Shown: piece after piece, positions 28,919 to 40,556 of the stretch
How positions within the stretch are numbered: position 1 is the first letter of the stretch
Layout: each line of letters begins with the position of its first letter
Assembly (NCBI GenBank): GCA_003211535.1
Contig: QCSJ01000005.1
Coordinates: forward strand, 1-55,812
Direction of reading: 5' to 3'
Source of the DNA: Synechococcus sp. AG-670-A05
GTDB lineage: Bacteria > Cyanobacteriota > Cyanobacteriia > PCC-6307 > Cyanobiaceae
DNA: 55,812 bases
Notes under the pieces: model-generated
What the model was told of the DNA's origin: nothing
Database searches by the model: none
Seen by the model: only the letters and a program-made list of their open reading frames with translations
Made by a program: the position numbers and the translations under genes

Positions 28919-29329
28919 TCAGCTATCGCTGGATTCGGCCTCTCTTTGAAGGGCGTCTTCAGCTTTTGCGGCCTCAGCAGCAGCTGCGGCTTCCGCTTCG
29001 ACAGCTGCCTTTGCCTCAGCAGCCTGCTTGGCCTCTTCCTCGCGCTTGACAGCCTGCTTGGCTTTACCGACGGTTTCCGCAGGTCGGATAGTCTTCTCGA
29101 TCAAGCCACCGCGCTCCAGCAGTGTGCGCACTACATCGGTGGGCTGAGCACCCTGGCCGAGACGTTCTCGAAGGGCCTCGGTGTCCAGACGGGTCTCCTT
29201 GGTGCGGGGGTTGTAGAAACCGAGCTCCTGGAGCGGACGGCCGTCCCGGCGAGAGGTGCTGTTGCAGGCCACGAGGCGGAAGCTCGCTTCCCGCTTCTTA
29301 CCGAACCGCTTCAGGCGGAGCTTGATCAT
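28919..29329 (-). CDS. rpsP: 30S ribosomal protein S16 with Ala/Glu-rich C-terminal tail
   Basis: [41 protein letters not shown]; start placed at the internal ATG (29327-29329). Confidence 0.95.
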   Translation of the reverse strand: MIKLRLKRFGKKREASFRLVACNSTSRRDGRPLQELGFYNPRTKETRLDTEALRERLGQGAQPTDVVRTLLERGGLIEKTIRPAETVGKAKQAVKREEEAKQAAEAKAAVEAEAAAAAEAAKAEDALQREAESSDS

Positions 29330-29409
29330 CGTTGCCTTGGTGTGAAGGTTGAAAGGTGATTCAGGCAGTGCCCCAGCATCTACCAGACAATCAATATACC
29401 GTCTGACCT

Positions 29410-30900
29410 TCAGAGGTCCCCGAATCCCCGTCTCTTCTTGACCGGCTTGGTGCGTTTCGGGCCGCCACCCTTGCCGCGCCACGCTGCCGCCTGGCCAGGC
29501 ATGCCACCCATACCAGGCATTCCCCCTGGCATACCAGGCATTCCCATTCCCCCGGGACCACCCATGCCAGGAAAACCTCCCATCCCTGGCATCCCCGGCA
29601 TACCTCCCTGACTCATCTGCTGCATGAAGCCACGCATCTTCTGAAAGTCCGCCAACACCTTGTCCACATCCGCCGATTGATGGCCGCTGCCAGCAGCGAT
29701 GCGACGACGACGGGAGGGCTGACCGGCCAGAAGGTCGGGGTTCTCCCGCTCCTGCTGGGTCATCGAACCGATCATCGCCTCGATGCGCTTGAGCTGCTGC
29801 TCTCCCTGCTTGAGCATGCCGTCGTCCAGCTTGTTCATGCCCGGGATCATTTTCATCAGGCCTCCAAGCGAGCCCATGCTCTTGATCAGGCGCATCTGCT
29901 TGACGAAGTCCGAGAAATCGAACGTCGCCTCCTGCAGCTTCTTCTGCATCTTCTCGACGTCGGCGAGCTCGACCTCCTTCTGGGCCTTTTCCACCAGCGT
30001 CAACACGTCACCCATGCCGAGGACGCGGCTGGCCATACGCTCCGGATGGAAGGGCTGCAGCGCCTCCACCTTCTCGCCGGTGCCGATGAACTTGATCGGC
30101 TGGCCGCTCACCTTGCGGATGGAAAGCGCCGCGCCACCCCGAGAATCACCATCTAGCTTAGTCAGCACGGCACCGGTGATGCCCACCTGCTCATGGAAGG
30201 CACGGGTGAGCTCCGCCGCTTCCTGACCGATCATCGAATCCACCACCAACAGCACCTCATCGGGCTGCACAGCGGTGCGGATCCGCACCATCTCCTCCAT
30301 CATCTCGGTGTCGATCTGGAGGCGACCGGCGGTGTCGACCAGGAGCGTGTCGAACCCTTCTGCTTTCGCCTTCGCCAGGCCAGCGGCTGCGATGTCCTCC
30401 GGCCTGGCCTCAGCCCCAAGGCTGAACACCTCCACATCGATCTGAGCACCAAGGGTCTTCAGCTGCTCGATGGCAGCAGGGCGATAGACGTCGGCACCCA
30501 CCATCAGAGCTCTGCGGCCCTGATCCTTGAGGTGGAGGCCCAACTTGGCGGTTGCGGTGGTCTTACCAGCACCCTGCAGACCGGCCATCAGAACCACGGT
30601 GGGAGCCTCGGCAGCCTTGGTGAGGGGAGCGTTGTCCCCTCCCATCACCTCCACCAGCTGCTCATGAACCACCTGGATGAACTTCTGGTCGGGACTCACA
30701 CCACGCACCACTTCGGCACCGACGGCCTTCTGCCTCACATCGGCAACGAAGTCCTTCACCACTGGAAGGCTCACATCGGCTTCGAGCAGAGCGCGGCGGA
30801 CGTCCTTCAGCGCACCCTCGACGTTCGTCTCGCTGATGGTGTCCTGGCCTCTCAGCCCCTTGACTGCATCCTCAAACCGTGATGAAAGCTCATCGAACAT
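29410..30900 (-). CDS. ffh: Signal recognition particle protein Ffh
   Basis: [38 protein letters not shown]; Met/Gly-rich M-domain tail. Confidence 0.98.
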   Translation of the reverse strand: MFDELSSRFEDAVKGLRGQDTISETNVEGALKDVRRALLEADVSLPVVKDFVADVRQKAVGAEVVRGVSPDQKFIQVVHEQLVEVMGGDNAPLTKAAEAPTVVLMAGLQGAGKTTATAKLGLHLKDQGRRALMVGADVYRPAAIEQLKTLGAQIDVEVFSLGAEARPEDIAAAGLAKAKAEGFDTLLVDTAGRLQIDTEMMEEMVRIRTAVQPDEVLLVVDSMIGQEAAELTRAFHEQVGITGAVLTKLDGDSRGGAALSIRKVSGQPIKFIGTGEKVEALQPFHPERMASRVLGMGDVLTLVEKAQKEVELADVEKMQKKLQEATFDFSDFVKQMRLIKSMGSLGGLMKMIPGMNKLDDGMLKQGEQQLKRIEAMIGSMTQQERENPDLLAGQPSRRRRIAAGSGHQSADVDKVLADFQKMRGFMQQMSQGGMPGMPGMGGFPGMGGPGGMGMPGMPGGMPGMGGMPGQAAAWRGKGGGPKRTKPVKKRRGFGDL

Positions 30901-30959
30901 CGGGTCGGCTCAGCTGAATCTGTTCATTGATCGTAAAAAGCGGAGCAACCAAAACCTCA

Positions 30960-32921
30960 TCACTTGGAGAGGTATTCGTGCAATTTCCACTGGTCTCCAT
31001 CGCGACCAAAGATGTAAGTGATCGTGAGGCTGGTTGGTTCAGTGCGATCCATCACGATGCCGGATTGATCGGTGGTGGTATCTCTATAAGCAACCTGGGC
31101 CTTCAATTCAATGCGACGCGGCTGACGGCTGACGACGTCGAGGGATGTCACTGCAGCCTTCACAACCGTGGTGTTGCCAGCGGCGACATCCTTCGCCCGT
31201 TGCTGGTCGACGCGATCTATCAACCGCTGTCGCGCCACTACCGGCAGTTGAGAAGGCTGCCCCTGGAGAGTGAGAGCTTTGTTGTCAAGCCAGCCCTGAA
31301 CCAGCATTCGCAGTTTAGACTCATCAGGAACATCGCTCCGAAGAGGTTGCAGCTCGGGATTCACCTGGGAGATCTCCGGTTGAAGCGTTGCTTCCGGCCT
31401 CAGGGTTGTTGGGTCCTTGATCGACGGTTTGCGTTCTCCGGATTCCTGACGTTCCAGTTCGAGTTGCAAAGTCAGCGGAGCCGTTGACCGAGGTCGCAGC
31501 ATCACAGCGGCTGCCAAGGCGGCCATCAAACCCACCAACGCCGATGCCACCACCAACCGGAGACGTCTGGAGGATCCAATGGATGCCACATCGAGCGAAT
31601 CCAACTCGTCCGATATTGATGGGTCCTTGTCAGGATCGACGGGTTGCAACGAGCTGACATCAGCCGTCAGCACAGAACGCAATCCAGCCTCTGACACGGT
31701 CGTAGACAAGTTCTGACGGGCCGACTGACGATCGATGCGATCGACATAAGCCTGCACATCCCGGTCGGCAAACCAGGCATCAAGATCAACTCCGGCTGCA
31801 TCAACATCCCGGTAGCCGGGAAGCACATCCCGTTCAAGCCAGGCTCGGCAGTACTCGCACTGGGCCGCGAGGTGATCGCCCGGGTGCTCCGCCAGCCAAC
31901 GCAGGAGCTCTTGGTCGCTGATGGCGCTGAAATGCAGAGACGCCTCTGAAACATTGCCCAGGAGTAGGTCAAGGCAGCCCAGCAGGGGCATCGGATCCAG
32001 ATCGGATGCACCCAGTTGCTGCAGCTGATCGCGGGCCTGCTCAAGGAACTCCGGTTTGCGCCGGGAGTACCCAGCAGCTGCCATGGCGAACACTGCAAGA
32101 CAACCCGCTTCGATCGAGCCCTCTGCCAACCAGCCGCAGAACAAATCGATCTGCTCCTGCACCGTCAGGAAGCGACGAATCTGCTGGAAAAACGATTCGA
32201 AGTCGGCCTGCCCCATGGATGCAACTGGTGCATCGACATACAGACCATCGGAATCTAGACCTCCTCGATCGCGTACCAAACCATCCAGCAGCGAGATTCC
32301 CCGCTGGCGAGCATCGGCATCAGAGAGATCCCGGCTCAGAAGATCCAACACGCGATAAGGAAGCAGATCATCCAGCTCCTGCTGAAGGCTGGCTTGCTGA
32401 TCCGACAACTTGCCCATCCTCTGCTGCAGTTCGATGCCTTCCCGCAGCAGCTGTGCAGCGGACTCGTAACGCCGCTGCTGCTGCTCATCCCGGGCCGCAT
32501 CCCGGCAGGCGAGAGCCGCCAGCAAGGTCAGATCCGCTTCTCGACCACTGCCGAGGGCTGGCGCCTGAGGTGGCTGAAGACCCTGTCGGGCGAGCTGGAA
32601 CGCTTCGTAGGCCGCTCCGGCCTCCCAGAGCAGGATCAGACCGGCCACTTCGCTGCTGGCAGCCAGATCCAGGCCGACGGTTTCATTGGGATGAGAAGAA
32701 CTCAACGACAGAAGCGCCGCCTCATAGTTAGCCCTGGCAATCGAATCGGTCAGCAGATCAGCGGATCGCCGCAACAGCGCCTGACGCTGCAGCAAACCCT
32801 CATGTGTAAAGCCATCTTCCGGTGGACTGTCGCTGCGGGCCTGGAGACGCAGCAGTATTGAAGCGGGATCGGCGGAAGGACTGACACCCAGCAGCCGGAA
32901 ATGATCGATGGGCAGATCCAA
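30960..32921 (-). CDS. ARC6/Ftn2/ZipN-like division protein (J-like N-terminus, TM, IMS/DUF4101-like domain)
   Basis: DLPIDHFRLLGVSPSADPASILLRLQARSD; TM LVVASALVGLMAALAAAVML; C-terminal VQGWLDNKALTLQG...YIFGRDGDQWKLHEYL. Confidence 0.88.
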   Translation of the reverse strand: MDLPIDHFRLLGVSPSADPASILLRLQARSDSPPEDGFTHEGLLQRQALLRRSADLLTDSIARANYEAALLSLSSSHPNETVGLDLAASSEVAGLILLWEAGAAYEAFQLARQGLQPPQAPALGSGREADLTLLAALACRDAARDEQQQRRYESAAQLLREGIELQQRMGKLSDQQASLQQELDDLLPYRVLDLLSRDLSDADARQRGISLLDGLVRDRGGLDSDGLYVDAPVASMGQADFESFFQQIRRFLTVQEQIDLFCGWLAEGSIEAGCLAVFAMAAAGYSRRKPEFLEQARDQLQQLGASDLDPMPLLGCLDLLLGNVSEASLHFSAISDQELLRWLAEHPGDHLAAQCEYCRAWLERDVLPGYRDVDAAGVDLDAWFADRDVQAYVDRIDRQSARQNLSTTVSEAGLRSVLTADVSSLQPVDPDKDPSISDELDSLDVASIGSSRRLRLVVASALVGLMAALAAAVMLRPRSTAPLTLQLELERQESGERKPSIKDPTTLRPEATLQPEISQVNPELQPLRSDVPDESKLRMLVQGWLDNKALTLQGQPSQLPVVARQRLIDRVDQQRAKDVAAGNTTVVKAAVTSLDVVSRQPRRIELKAQVAYRDTTTDQSGIVMDRTEPTSLTITYIFGRDGDQWKLHEYLSK

Positions 32922-33021
32922 CGTCCACAGGTTGCCTGAGGGCGAACTTTAGTCAGTGTCTGGGGTTTTGCCCATCTCACACGGGCTGGCCCTTACAGTC
33001 ACTTCATTGATTAGGACGGTC

Positions 33022-34107
33022 ATGGGTCAGGACCTTGCGGTCGACACCGCTCCCATCGGCAGCGCGGCCGCCGGTCCCCATGCGGAACGTCTGTCCAACC
33101 TGGTTACAGCCCAGCGGGCCACGGTGGATCGCGAGACAGGCCTGGAGCTGTTCCGGGACATGACCCTCGGCCGACGCTTCGAGGACAAGTGCGCGGAGAT
33201 GTATTACCGCGGCAAGATGTTTGGCTTCGTTCACCTCTACAACGGCCAGGAGGCCGTGAGCACTGGGGTGATAGGCGCCATGAAGCGCCAGCACGATTGG
33301 TTCTGCAGCACCTACCGCGACCACGTACACGCCCTGAGCGCCGGCGTTCCCGCCCGGGAGGTGATGAGTGAACTGTTCGGCAAGGAAACAGGTTGCAGCA
33401 AGGGACGGGGAGGATCTATGCACCTCTTCTCCAAGGAACACCACCTGCTAGGAGGCTTCGCCTTCATCGCAGAAGGCATCCCCGTCGCCCTGGGCTCAGC
33501 TTTCACCAGCCGCTACAAGCGCGATGCCCTCGGTGATGCCTCAAGCAATGCTGTGACAGCAGCTTTTTTCGGTGATGGCACCTGCAATAACGGTCAGTTC
33601 TTTGAGTGCATGAACATGGCGCAGTTGTGGAAGCTGCCGATCCTGTTCGTGGTGGAAAACAACAAGTGGGCCATCGGCATGGCCCACGACCGCGCCACCA
33701 GTGACCCTGAGATCTGGCGTAAAGCGGCGTCCTTTGGCATGGCCGGCGAAGAAGTCGACGGCATGGACGTACTTGCCGTGCGTGCTGCCAGCCAGCGAGC
33801 CCTGGATCGGGCACGTGCAGGGGAAGGCCCCACACTTCTTGAGTGCTTAACCTATCGCTTCCGCGGTCATTCCCTTGCTGACCCGGATGAACTCCGCGCT
33901 GAACAGGAGAAACAGTTCTGGGCTCAGCGTGATCCACTTAAGGCTCTCGAACGCGACCTCTGCAACGCCAACCTGGTGAGCAGTGACGAGCTGCGCAGCA
34001 TCGAGATAGAGATCGATGCCATTGTTCAGGACTGTGTGGAGTTCGCCCTTGCAGCCCCCGAACCCGATCCAGCGGAGCTGACCCGATATATCTGGGCCGA
34101 AGATTGA
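33022..34107 (+). CDS. pdhA: Pyruvate dehydrogenase E1 alpha subunit
   Basis: [69 protein letters not shown]. Confidence 0.96.
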   Translation: MGQDLAVDTAPIGSAAAGPHAERLSNLVTAQRATVDRETGLELFRDMTLGRRFEDKCAEMYYRGKMFGFVHLYNGQEAVSTGVIGAMKRQHDWFCSTYRDHVHALSAGVPAREVMSELFGKETGCSKGRGGSMHLFSKEHHLLGGFAFIAEGIPVALGSAFTSRYKRDALGDASSNAVTAAFFGDGTCNNGQFFECMNMAQLWKLPILFVVENNKWAIGMAHDRATSDPEIWRKAASFGMAGEEVDGMDVLAVRAASQRALDRARAGEGPTLLECLTYRFRGHSLADPDELRAEQEKQFWAQRDPLKALERDLCNANLVSSDELRSIEIEIDAIVQDCVEFALAAPEPDPAELTRYIWAED

Positions 34108-34128
34108 TCCCAGAGTCTCTCTGGGATC
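34106..34128. terminator. Perfect 9-bp hairpin between convergent pdhA and sigma factor stops
   Basis: GATCCCAGA-GTCTC-TCTGGGATC, located exactly between the two stop codons. Confidence 0.6.
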
Positions 34129-35070
34129 TCAGATACCGCTCGGCAACCGCCGGGTCAGGTTGCGCAACTTGCGCAACGCTTTGAGCTCCACCTGACGGAC
34201 ACGCTCGCGGGAGACGTCCATCAGACGACCGATATCTGCCAGAGTGTGGCGCTCATTACCTTCCAGCCCGAAGCGAAGCCTCAGCACGTGCTGTTCCTGC
34301 TCGCTGAGGTGACTGAGCCAACGCCCGAGCTGCTCGTGATGAATGCGTTGCTCAACGATGTCGAGGGGTTCATCCAACGAGGAGTCGGCAATGAGATCTC
34401 CCAGGAAACTGCGACCCTCCTCCCCATTCACAGGAGCATCGAGGCTGCTGGTAGTGAGGGCCTGCCTGAGGAGTGAATCGAGCTCATCCAAGGGGATGTC
34501 CATCGCCTCGGCGATTTCCACGCGGCTTGGCATTGCTCCAAGTTTATGAGCCAGATCAAGACTCACTTTGCGGATTGTGGTTAGTCGCTCGCTCAGATGA
34601 ACAGGAAGCCTGATGGTACGGGACTGACAGGCAATGGCACGGGTCATGCTCTGGCGAATCCACCAGAAGGCATAAGTGGAGAACTTGTAACCGCGAGTGG
34701 GGTCAAATTTCTCAACTGCACGCTCGAGCCCCAACGAACCTTCCTGGATGAGGTCGAGCAATTCCAGGCCCTTCCCTTGATATTTCTTGGCAACGCTCAC
34801 AACTAGGCGGAGGTTGGCTTTCATCATCCGTTCCTTGGCCCGTCGACCAATGCGAAGCATCCGGCGCTGCTGACCGGTCAGCTCATGATCTTCAAAAGTT
34901 TTGGAACCGTCTTCGGTCAATGTCATCATCGCCTGGACCTGATTGCCCAATTCGATTTCTTCTGCAGGGGTGAGAAGTGGAATGCGGCCGATGGAGGCCA
35001 GATACCAGCTGACAGGGTCACTGCTGCGGCGGCGCTGGGAATCGATGGGTTTCTGAGCTGATGAAACCAT
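34129..35070 (-). CDS. Sigma-70 family RNA polymerase sigma factor (group 2-type, RpoD-like)
   Basis: DPVSWYLASIGRIPLLTPAEEIELG, GLELLDLIQEGSLGLERAVEKFDPTRGYKFSTYAFWWIRQSMTRAI, region 4.2 SRERVRQVELKALRKLR. Confidence 0.95.
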   Translation of the reverse strand: MVSSAQKPIDSQRRRSSDPVSWYLASIGRIPLLTPAEEIELGNQVQAMMTLTEDGSKTFEDHELTGQQRRMLRIGRRAKERMMKANLRLVVSVAKKYQGKGLELLDLIQEGSLGLERAVEKFDPTRGYKFSTYAFWWIRQSMTRAIACQSRTIRLPVHLSERLTTIRKVSLDLAHKLGAMPSRVEIAEAMDIPLDELDSLLRQALTTSSLDAPVNGEEGRSFLGDLIADSSLDEPLDIVEQRIHHEQLGRWLSHLSEQEQHVLRLRFGLEGNERHTLADIGRLMDVSRERVRQVELKALRKLRNLTRRLPSGI

Positions 35071-35393
35071 TGCGTGTCCTTCGCCGTGGTCACAAAACCT
35101 TCTTACGAAGATCGAAAAAACAGATGTGTTTTCAGCAACCTTTCAGATTTGTGCGAGCAAATCGAAACACTTCATGGTTCCGTCGCGATTAATGGAGAAT
35201 TGTCGTTAAGGGCCATCTCTTAAGACAAAGTTTCTTGTTAAAAACGTCACCATACAAAAATATTTCGGAGGGATTGTCCGGAATACCTGACGACAATTGC
35301 TGAAGTTGGACTGTCTGATGGCTGAACGGTTTGTACCAACACAACCGCTCCCACTCCACGACCCCACACACTGGAGGAAGGTCAAGACATCCG

Positions 35394-36590
35394 ATGAGCA
35401 GCGCCATCAGCTCAACTGATCAACTCCCATCAGCTGCTGGGAACGCAGCGCTGAATCGGCTGCGGACCTGGCCAGGGGAGCACCGTGTGGCTGTTGGTCT
35501 GTCCGGCGGAGTGGACAGTTCCCTGACCGCGGCGCTGTTGGTAGAGGCGGGTTGGGAGGTCGAGGGACTCACGCTTTGGTTGATGAGTGGCAAAGGCGCT
35601 TGCTGCGCCGAAGGCCTCGTGGATGCAGCCGGAATCTGCGAGCAGCTCGGCATCCCCCATCACGTGGTGGATACGCGGGACACCTTCCAGCAGGAAATTG
35701 TGCAGCGGCTGGTGGACGGCTACCGCGACGGCATCACACCACTGCCCTGCTCCCAGTGCAACCGTTCGGTGAAATTCGGGCCGATGCTCGAGTGGGCCTT
35801 CAACGAACGGGGGCTCCCCCGAATCGCCACAGGCCATTACGCCAGGATCCGCAACGGCGGTGAGCAGGGCCGGCATCAATTACTGCGGGGACTCGACCGC
35901 CGCAAAGACCAAAGCTATTTCCTCTACGACCTGCCCCAAGAGGTGATGGGAAGGATCGTTTTCCCGCTTGGCGAACTCACGAAAGCCGTCACCCGACTGG
36001 AAGCGGCACGGCACGGTCTGCGCACGGCCGAAAAACCGGAAAGCCAGGACCTCTGCCTGGCGGATCACCATGGCTCCATGAGGGCGTTCCTCGACGCCTA
36101 TCTCCCTCCGCGTCGAGGAGAAATCGTGCTGAAAGACGGCACGGTGGTGGGTGAACATGACGGAATCGAGCACTTCACCATCGGCCAACGCAAGGGCCTC
36201 GGTGTGGCCTGGCGGGAACCGCTGCATGTGATTTGGCTGGACCCCGCGACGAACCGCGTCGTGGTAGCTCCCCGTGCGGAGGCGGGGCGACGCAGCGGTG
36301 TGGTGGGTGCCATCAACTGGGTCTCGATCTCCCCGCCCCGACAGCCGCTGGAGGTGGAGGTTCAGGTGCGCTACCGCAGTGAACCTGTACCGGCGCAACT
36401 TACACCCATCACCCATGAACCGGAGGATGAAGCGAGACAGCGCCCGCATCGCTGCCGGCTGCACTTCCGTGATGACCAATTCTCCATAACTCCCGGACAA
36501 GCCGCTGTCTTTTACAGCGGAGAAACGGTGCTGGGGGGAGGTCTGATTCAGCGCGACGACCAGGACCAGCCGCCAACAATCCGAGAGTAA
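35394..36590 (+). CDS. mnmA: tRNA-specific 2-thiouridylase MnmA
   Basis: [55 protein letters not shown]. Confidence 0.96.
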   Translation: MSSAISSTDQLPSAAGNAALNRLRTWPGEHRVAVGLSGGVDSSLTAALLVEAGWEVEGLTLWLMSGKGACCAEGLVDAAGICEQLGIPHHVVDTRDTFQQEIVQRLVDGYRDGITPLPCSQCNRSVKFGPMLEWAFNERGLPRIATGHYARIRNGGEQGRHQLLRGLDRRKDQSYFLYDLPQEVMGRIVFPLGELTKAVTRLEAARHGLRTAEKPESQDLCLADHHGSMRAFLDAYLPPRRGEIVLKDGTVVGEHDGIEHFTIGQRKGLGVAWREPLHVIWLDPATNRVVVAPRAEAGRRSGVVGAINWVSISPPRQPLEVEVQVRYRSEPVPAQLTPITHEPEDEARQRPHRCRLHFRDDQFSITPGQAAVFYSGETVLGGGLIQRDDQDQPPTIRE

Positions 36591-37954
36591 CCCGAAATCC
36601 CTCTCCGCCGCTGAAGATCAGCCGCCGCAACAGCCTCGCTGCCCGGCTCCATCAACCGCTGCACCAATCCATCCGCCGACACCAGCGCCGTCGGGCCCGT
36701 ATTGGCCACGCTGAGCAGATCGCGACCGGTTTCAATTGCCCGCAGCTGAGCCAGGGCCAGAAATTGCCTTTGTAATAGCGGGGGATAAGGATCGAGATTG
36801 GCGATAGTCAACAACCATTCAGCCCCCTCTGACGTTGCCTTGGCCAAGGCCCATCCATCGCTGATTTCGTAGCAGATCGCGATGGCTGAGGGTGATGGCC
36901 AGGCCTGCACAAACCGGGAAGCATCGCCGGGCTGAAGCCCCCCCACCGCCGACAGCCCACGGGTGAAGCCGGCCGGCAACGGCGGCAACCACTCACCGAG
37001 GGGCACCAGACGGTGTTTGTCCACGAGGGGCTCCAACTCCGCATGATCAGGCCTTGCCAGCACCACACTGCTGCGCAGCTGCCCTCGAACCCAGCGAAAA
37101 CCCCCGCTGATCAACGGCAACGGCACACCCCCAAAATTAGTGGGTTGCCAGCGGGAGGGCAGGGCTCCCTCTGGGGCCACCAACGCCTCCACCTTCATGG
37201 CCTGGGCCTGCTGCAAAGCCGATGACAATGCTGCGTTGAAGCGCCGCTGGCGCTCCGGGCTGAACTTCTCACGCGTGGGAATCGCCGGCTGCCAGGCGCC
37301 AAGTCGCAGGGCTGAGAGGGCGGGCGGCGGACTCAGACTGAGTGCCCCCAGGGCATGCGCCAGCATCAGGGAGAGCAACCAACCGGTTCTGCGTCTCCCC
37401 CGACGGAGCCAGAGCTGCCAGAGCCCCCAGCCCCAGATCAGCTGAAGCGTGGCCAGCCCGCCGCTGCCCAGCCAGCGGGCCAGGCCAGCCAGTGACCGAT
37501 CCAGGGGCAACACACTCCCGCCGACACCGATCCAGAACAGCGGAGAGCCCTCTAGAAGCAATTCCGCTCCCCCCCAGACCATCGCCAGCAGCAGCACCTG
37601 TCCGATCCGCCAACTCCCGTCCCGCGACCGGCACCAACGGGCCAACAGCGACCAGAGCAGCAGCAGCAGGGCTGCCGCAATGCCGCAGACCAACAAGAGC
37701 GAGAAAGCCACCGGCAGGCTGGACCAAGCCGGCAGACCCATCCAGGTGAGTGGATGCAGGCCAAGAATCCAGCGGTGGCTGATCAGAACAGCAAACAGCC
37801 CCCAGAACGCCGCATCACGCGGTCTGTCCCCCAGCGACCACAGCAGGGCTAAAGCAGGAAGCATCGCCAGCGGACCCGCGACCCCAGGGGCCAGTCCGGC
37901 CAGTACTCCACCCAGAACACTTCGCAGCAGTGGCTGAGATCGGAGATCGCCCAT
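36548..37954 (-). CDS. lnt: Apolipoprotein N-acyltransferase
   Basis: Multi-TM N-terminus; nitrilase-like domain with [37 protein letters not shown]. Confidence 0.88.
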   Translation of the reverse strand: MGDLRSQPLLRSVLGGVLAGLAPGVAGPLAMLPALALLWSLGDRPRDAAFWGLFAVLISHRWILGLHPLTWMGLPAWSSLPVAFSLLLVCGIAAALLLLLWSLLARWCRSRDGSWRIGQVLLLAMVWGGAELLLEGSPLFWIGVGGSVLPLDRSLAGLARWLGSGGLATLQLIWGWGLWQLWLRRGRRRTGWLLSLMLAHALGALSLSPPPALSALRLGAWQPAIPTREKFSPERQRRFNAALSSALQQAQAMKVEALVAPEGALPSRWQPTNFGGVPLPLISGGFRWVRGQLRSSVVLARPDHAELEPLVDKHRLVPLGEWLPPLPAGFTRGLSAVGGLQPGDASRFVQAWPSPSAIAICYEISDGWALAKATSEGAEWLLTIANLDPYPPLLQRQFLALAQLRAIETGRDLLSVANTGPTALVSADGLVQRLMEPGSEAVAAADLQRRRGISGYSRIVGGWSWSSR

Positions 37955-38336
37955 GGTCAGCGATGAGCAGCAGCGTCATCCTGACGCCAGGCCGCAACCG
38001 CCACGGATGGAAACCGCCAACCCCCTGCAACAGCTTCTTGTGCGCGGCCTTGGCACCACAACCCTTGTGGCTGATCGTCTGCGCGGAGTCACGCAGGACT
38101 GGGTGAGTAGCGGCCGTCTGGACCCCAACCAGGCCTCCGCCCTAGTGGACGATGTGATGAAGGCTCTTCGGGGAGAAACCCCGGAACTGGAAGAAAAGGT
38201 GGAGCGGGATATCGAGCGCAACCGCGACAACCTTTTGCAGGATATCGGCGTCGCCAGTCAGAAGGAAGTTGATGAACTGCGCGGACGCATCGACCGGATC
38301 GAGCAGCAGCTGCGTCAGCTCAACCGAGGCGACTGA
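37953..38336 (+). CDS. Phasin-like / coiled-coil conserved protein
   Basis: [50 protein letters not shown] plus C-terminal coiled coil; true start may be METANP at ~38007. Confidence 0.7.
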   Translation: MVSDEQQRHPDARPQPPRMETANPLQQLLVRGLGTTTLVADRLRGVTQDWVSSGRLDPNQASALVDDVMKALRGETPELEEKVERDIERNRDNLLQDIGVASQKEVDELRGRIDRIEQQLRQLNRGD

Positions 38337-38382
38337 GCTGACCGTCCTGGGGCCAGAATCAACGCAATCCGATGCGGCAGCC

Positions 38383-38988
38383 ATGCGCGACATCCTGATC
38401 AGTTCCACCGTTTGCGTGCTCTGTCTGCTGTTGGCCCTGGTCAGCCAGCTGGTAGCTCCCACCACCGTCGCCGCCGCAGCCAACAGCTCTGCTGCAACCC
38501 CCAGTGTTGTAAGCAAATCCTCCACCGCAGCGGCACGGCCCAACTTCGAGCTGGACCCGGATGACCCCAACCCAAAGTTATTTGCCATGGCTCCCGACAC
38601 CAACCAGGCCGATGCCTCCGCCCTCGGCGGCCCCCTCGATGCCCCCGACACCCAGATCACTGCCAGTGGGTTGAAGATCACCGAATTGAATGTCGGTGAA
38701 GGAGCCGAAGCCGCTTCCGGCCAGACCGTTCAGGTGCACTACCGGGGAACGCTTGAAAACGGCAAACAGTTCGACGCCAGCTACGACCGAGGTACCCCCT
38801 TCACCTTCCCTCTCGGAGCCGGGCGGGTGATTAAAGGCTGGGATGAAGGGGTGGTTGGCATGAAGGTCGGCGGCAAGCGCAAGCTGATAATTCCACCGGA
38901 CCTTGCCTACGGCAGCCGGGGCGCCGGCGGCGTGATCCCCCCCAACGCCACCCTAGTTTTCGAGGTGGAGTTGCTCGACGTGAAGTGA
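38383..38988 (+). CDS. FKBP-type peptidyl-prolyl cis-trans isomerase (exported)
   Basis: [65 protein letters not shown]; signal-like N-terminus. Confidence 0.95.
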   Translation: MRDILISSTVCVLCLLLALVSQLVAPTTVAAAANSSAATPSVVSKSSTAAARPNFELDPDDPNPKLFAMAPDTNQADASALGGPLDAPDTQITASGLKITELNVGEGAEAASGQTVQVHYRGTLENGKQFDASYDRGTPFTFPLGAGRVIKGWDEGVVGMKVGGKRKLIIPPDLAYGSRGAGGVIPPNATLVFEVELLDVK

Positions 38989-39031
38989 TGGGCCGCAGTT
39001 AGGCTCACACAAGAAATTTCGTTCCTAACCG

Positions 39032-39505
39032 ATGCTGCGCTCGGCCCTCACCACACTCTTCCGCGCTCTTCCCGCCCCTGTGGCAGAAGCCCACTGCGAC
39101 GGCCCTTGCGGCGTTTATGACCCAGCTTCGGCCCGCGTCGCTGCGGAAGCCGTGCTCTCCATGACCAAGAAGCTCAAGGCCATGGAAGCTCCCGCTGCAG
39201 ATGATGCTGCAGCACTGGCTGCGTACAACAACACCTTCGGTCGCTACGTGGCCATAAAGGAAGAGGAAGCGCAGAAGACCAAAAAGGAATTGCTAATCCT
39301 TTGGACGGACTACTTCAAGGCTGAGCATCTGGCCACCTTCCCCGACCTGCACGACACCCTCTGGAAAGCCGCCAAGCTCTGCAGCGCCTGCAAGGTCAAC
39401 ATCGATCAGGCCAAAGCAGAGGAGCTCATGGCCGCCGTCGAGAAGATCCACGGCATGTTCTGGCAGTCGAAGGGCCGCAGCGACGCCTGGGTCACAGCCT
39501 CCTGA
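39032..39505 (+). CDS. sodN: Nickel superoxide dismutase
   Basis: Ni-hook HCDGPCGVYDP after a short propeptide. Confidence 0.97.
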   Translation: MLRSALTTLFRALPAPVAEAHCDGPCGVYDPASARVAAEAVLSMTKKLKAMEAPAADDAAALAAYNNTFGRYVAIKEEEAQKTKKELLILWTDYFKAEHLATFPDLHDTLWKAAKLCSACKVNIDQAKAEELMAAVEKIHGMFWQSKGRSDAWVTAS

Positions 39506-39546
39506 ATCGGAACAACTTGTTCCCTCCTCTGGAAGCAGCAGGCCTC

Positions 39547-39894
39547 ATGGACTTGCTGCTGTTTTTTTTTGGTCATCGGCGGCTGCTTAAGGTTCAGGGA
39601 GATTCCATGCTTCCTCACCTGAAGCCCGAGGATCGGATCCTTATCAACCAGCGAAGCCGTCCAAAACGCGGTGATGTAGTGGTGGCATGGCATCCACACA
39701 AGCCAGGAGTTCGTCTTATCAAGCGGCTGCACTGTCTTGATGCCAACGGCATGCAGCTGCTGGGTGACAACCCATCCGATAGCACCGACAGTCGCCAGCT
39801 GGGGGCCATCCCCAACGCGTTGCTGATTGGTGTGGCTGTTTCGTATATCAGAAAAATTCCAACGAAGTCTTATGCAACCAGATCGCACCGGTGA
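39547..39894 (+). CDS. sodX: Nickel-type SOD maturation protease (S24/S26-like)
   Basis: LKVQGDSMLPHLKPEDRILINQRSRPKRGDVVVAWHP...IKRL...LLGDNPSDSTDSRQLG, directly downstream of sodN. Confidence 0.93.
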   Translation: MDLLLFFFGHRRLLKVQGDSMLPHLKPEDRILINQRSRPKRGDVVVAWHPHKPGVRLIKRLHCLDANGMQLLGDNPSDSTDSRQLGAIPNALLIGVAVSYIRKIPTKSYATRSHR

Positions 39895-40516
39895 CTATCG
39901 AAAGAATCCCGGTGCCACCCACCAGAAAGGGCAGCAACCGTGTACCGCCGCGCAACGTTAGGAATGACACTACAGCGACCACCAGAACCATCGCTGCTAC
40001 GGAACCGCAGAGGTAGGCCACCAGGTAGCCAAACGCAGCGACGGGAGGCAGCGCCAATGCGGGAATCACCGCCAGCAGATGGCTGGCACCGGCCAGGCCA
40101 TGCAGCAGCCCCAGTCCAGAGGCGGCATGGGCATGGCGCCGGTGGTTGCTTTGACCTCGCACATGCAGATGCAAATGCTGGTGGGGTTGATCACCATCGT
40201 GATGGTGTTCATGGCTGTGCAGCTCCAGCCCGAAAGCCGTTCTCACCGCCAGAGCACCCACCACCAACAGAGCGACACCCACCAAAAATTCCGCCCAGTT
40301 GGACATCGTGTCGACGTGGACCAGATCCTTGAGCCCGATCGAAATCAAAGCCAGGAGCACCACTCCGGCCGAATGACCGGCTCCCCAGGCCAGACCTGCC
40401 CGCAACGCCGGCAATGGTTTGCGCAACGAGAACGGGGCCATGGCCACCAGATGATCAGCGCCGCCGACGACGTGAACGGCACCGGCTGCAAAACCGGTCA
40501 GGATGCTGATCAACAA
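39848..40516 (-). CDS. Putative nickel/cobalt permease (NicO/UreH/HupE-like) with His-rich loop
   Basis: GFAAGAVHVVGGADHLVAMAPFS, GLAWGAGHSAGV, loop LHSHEHHHDGDQPHQHLHLHVRGQSNHRRHAHAASGLGLLHGLAGASHLL; six or more TM. Confidence 0.7.
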   Translation of the reverse strand: MLISILTGFAAGAVHVVGGADHLVAMAPFSLRKPLPALRAGLAWGAGHSAGVVLLALISIGLKDLVHVDTMSNWAEFLVGVALLVVGALAVRTAFGLELHSHEHHHDGDQPHQHLHLHVRGQSNHRRHAHAASGLGLLHGLAGASHLLAVIPALALPPVAAFGYLVAYLCGSVAAMVLVVAVVSFLTLRGGTRLLPFLVGGTGILSIVTGAIWLHKTSLEFF

Positions 40517-40556
40517 AGCACTGCTTTTAAAAAAATCATTCTGCAGGACCAGTTGG

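Noticed and set aside
29500-29640. Gly/Met-Pro repetitive DNA as a possible repeat array
   Set aside because: Explained as the Met/Gly-rich C-terminal M-domain tail of Ffh.
30193-30882. 229-aa plus-strand ORF
   Set aside because: Antisense to ffh; His-rich shadow composition.
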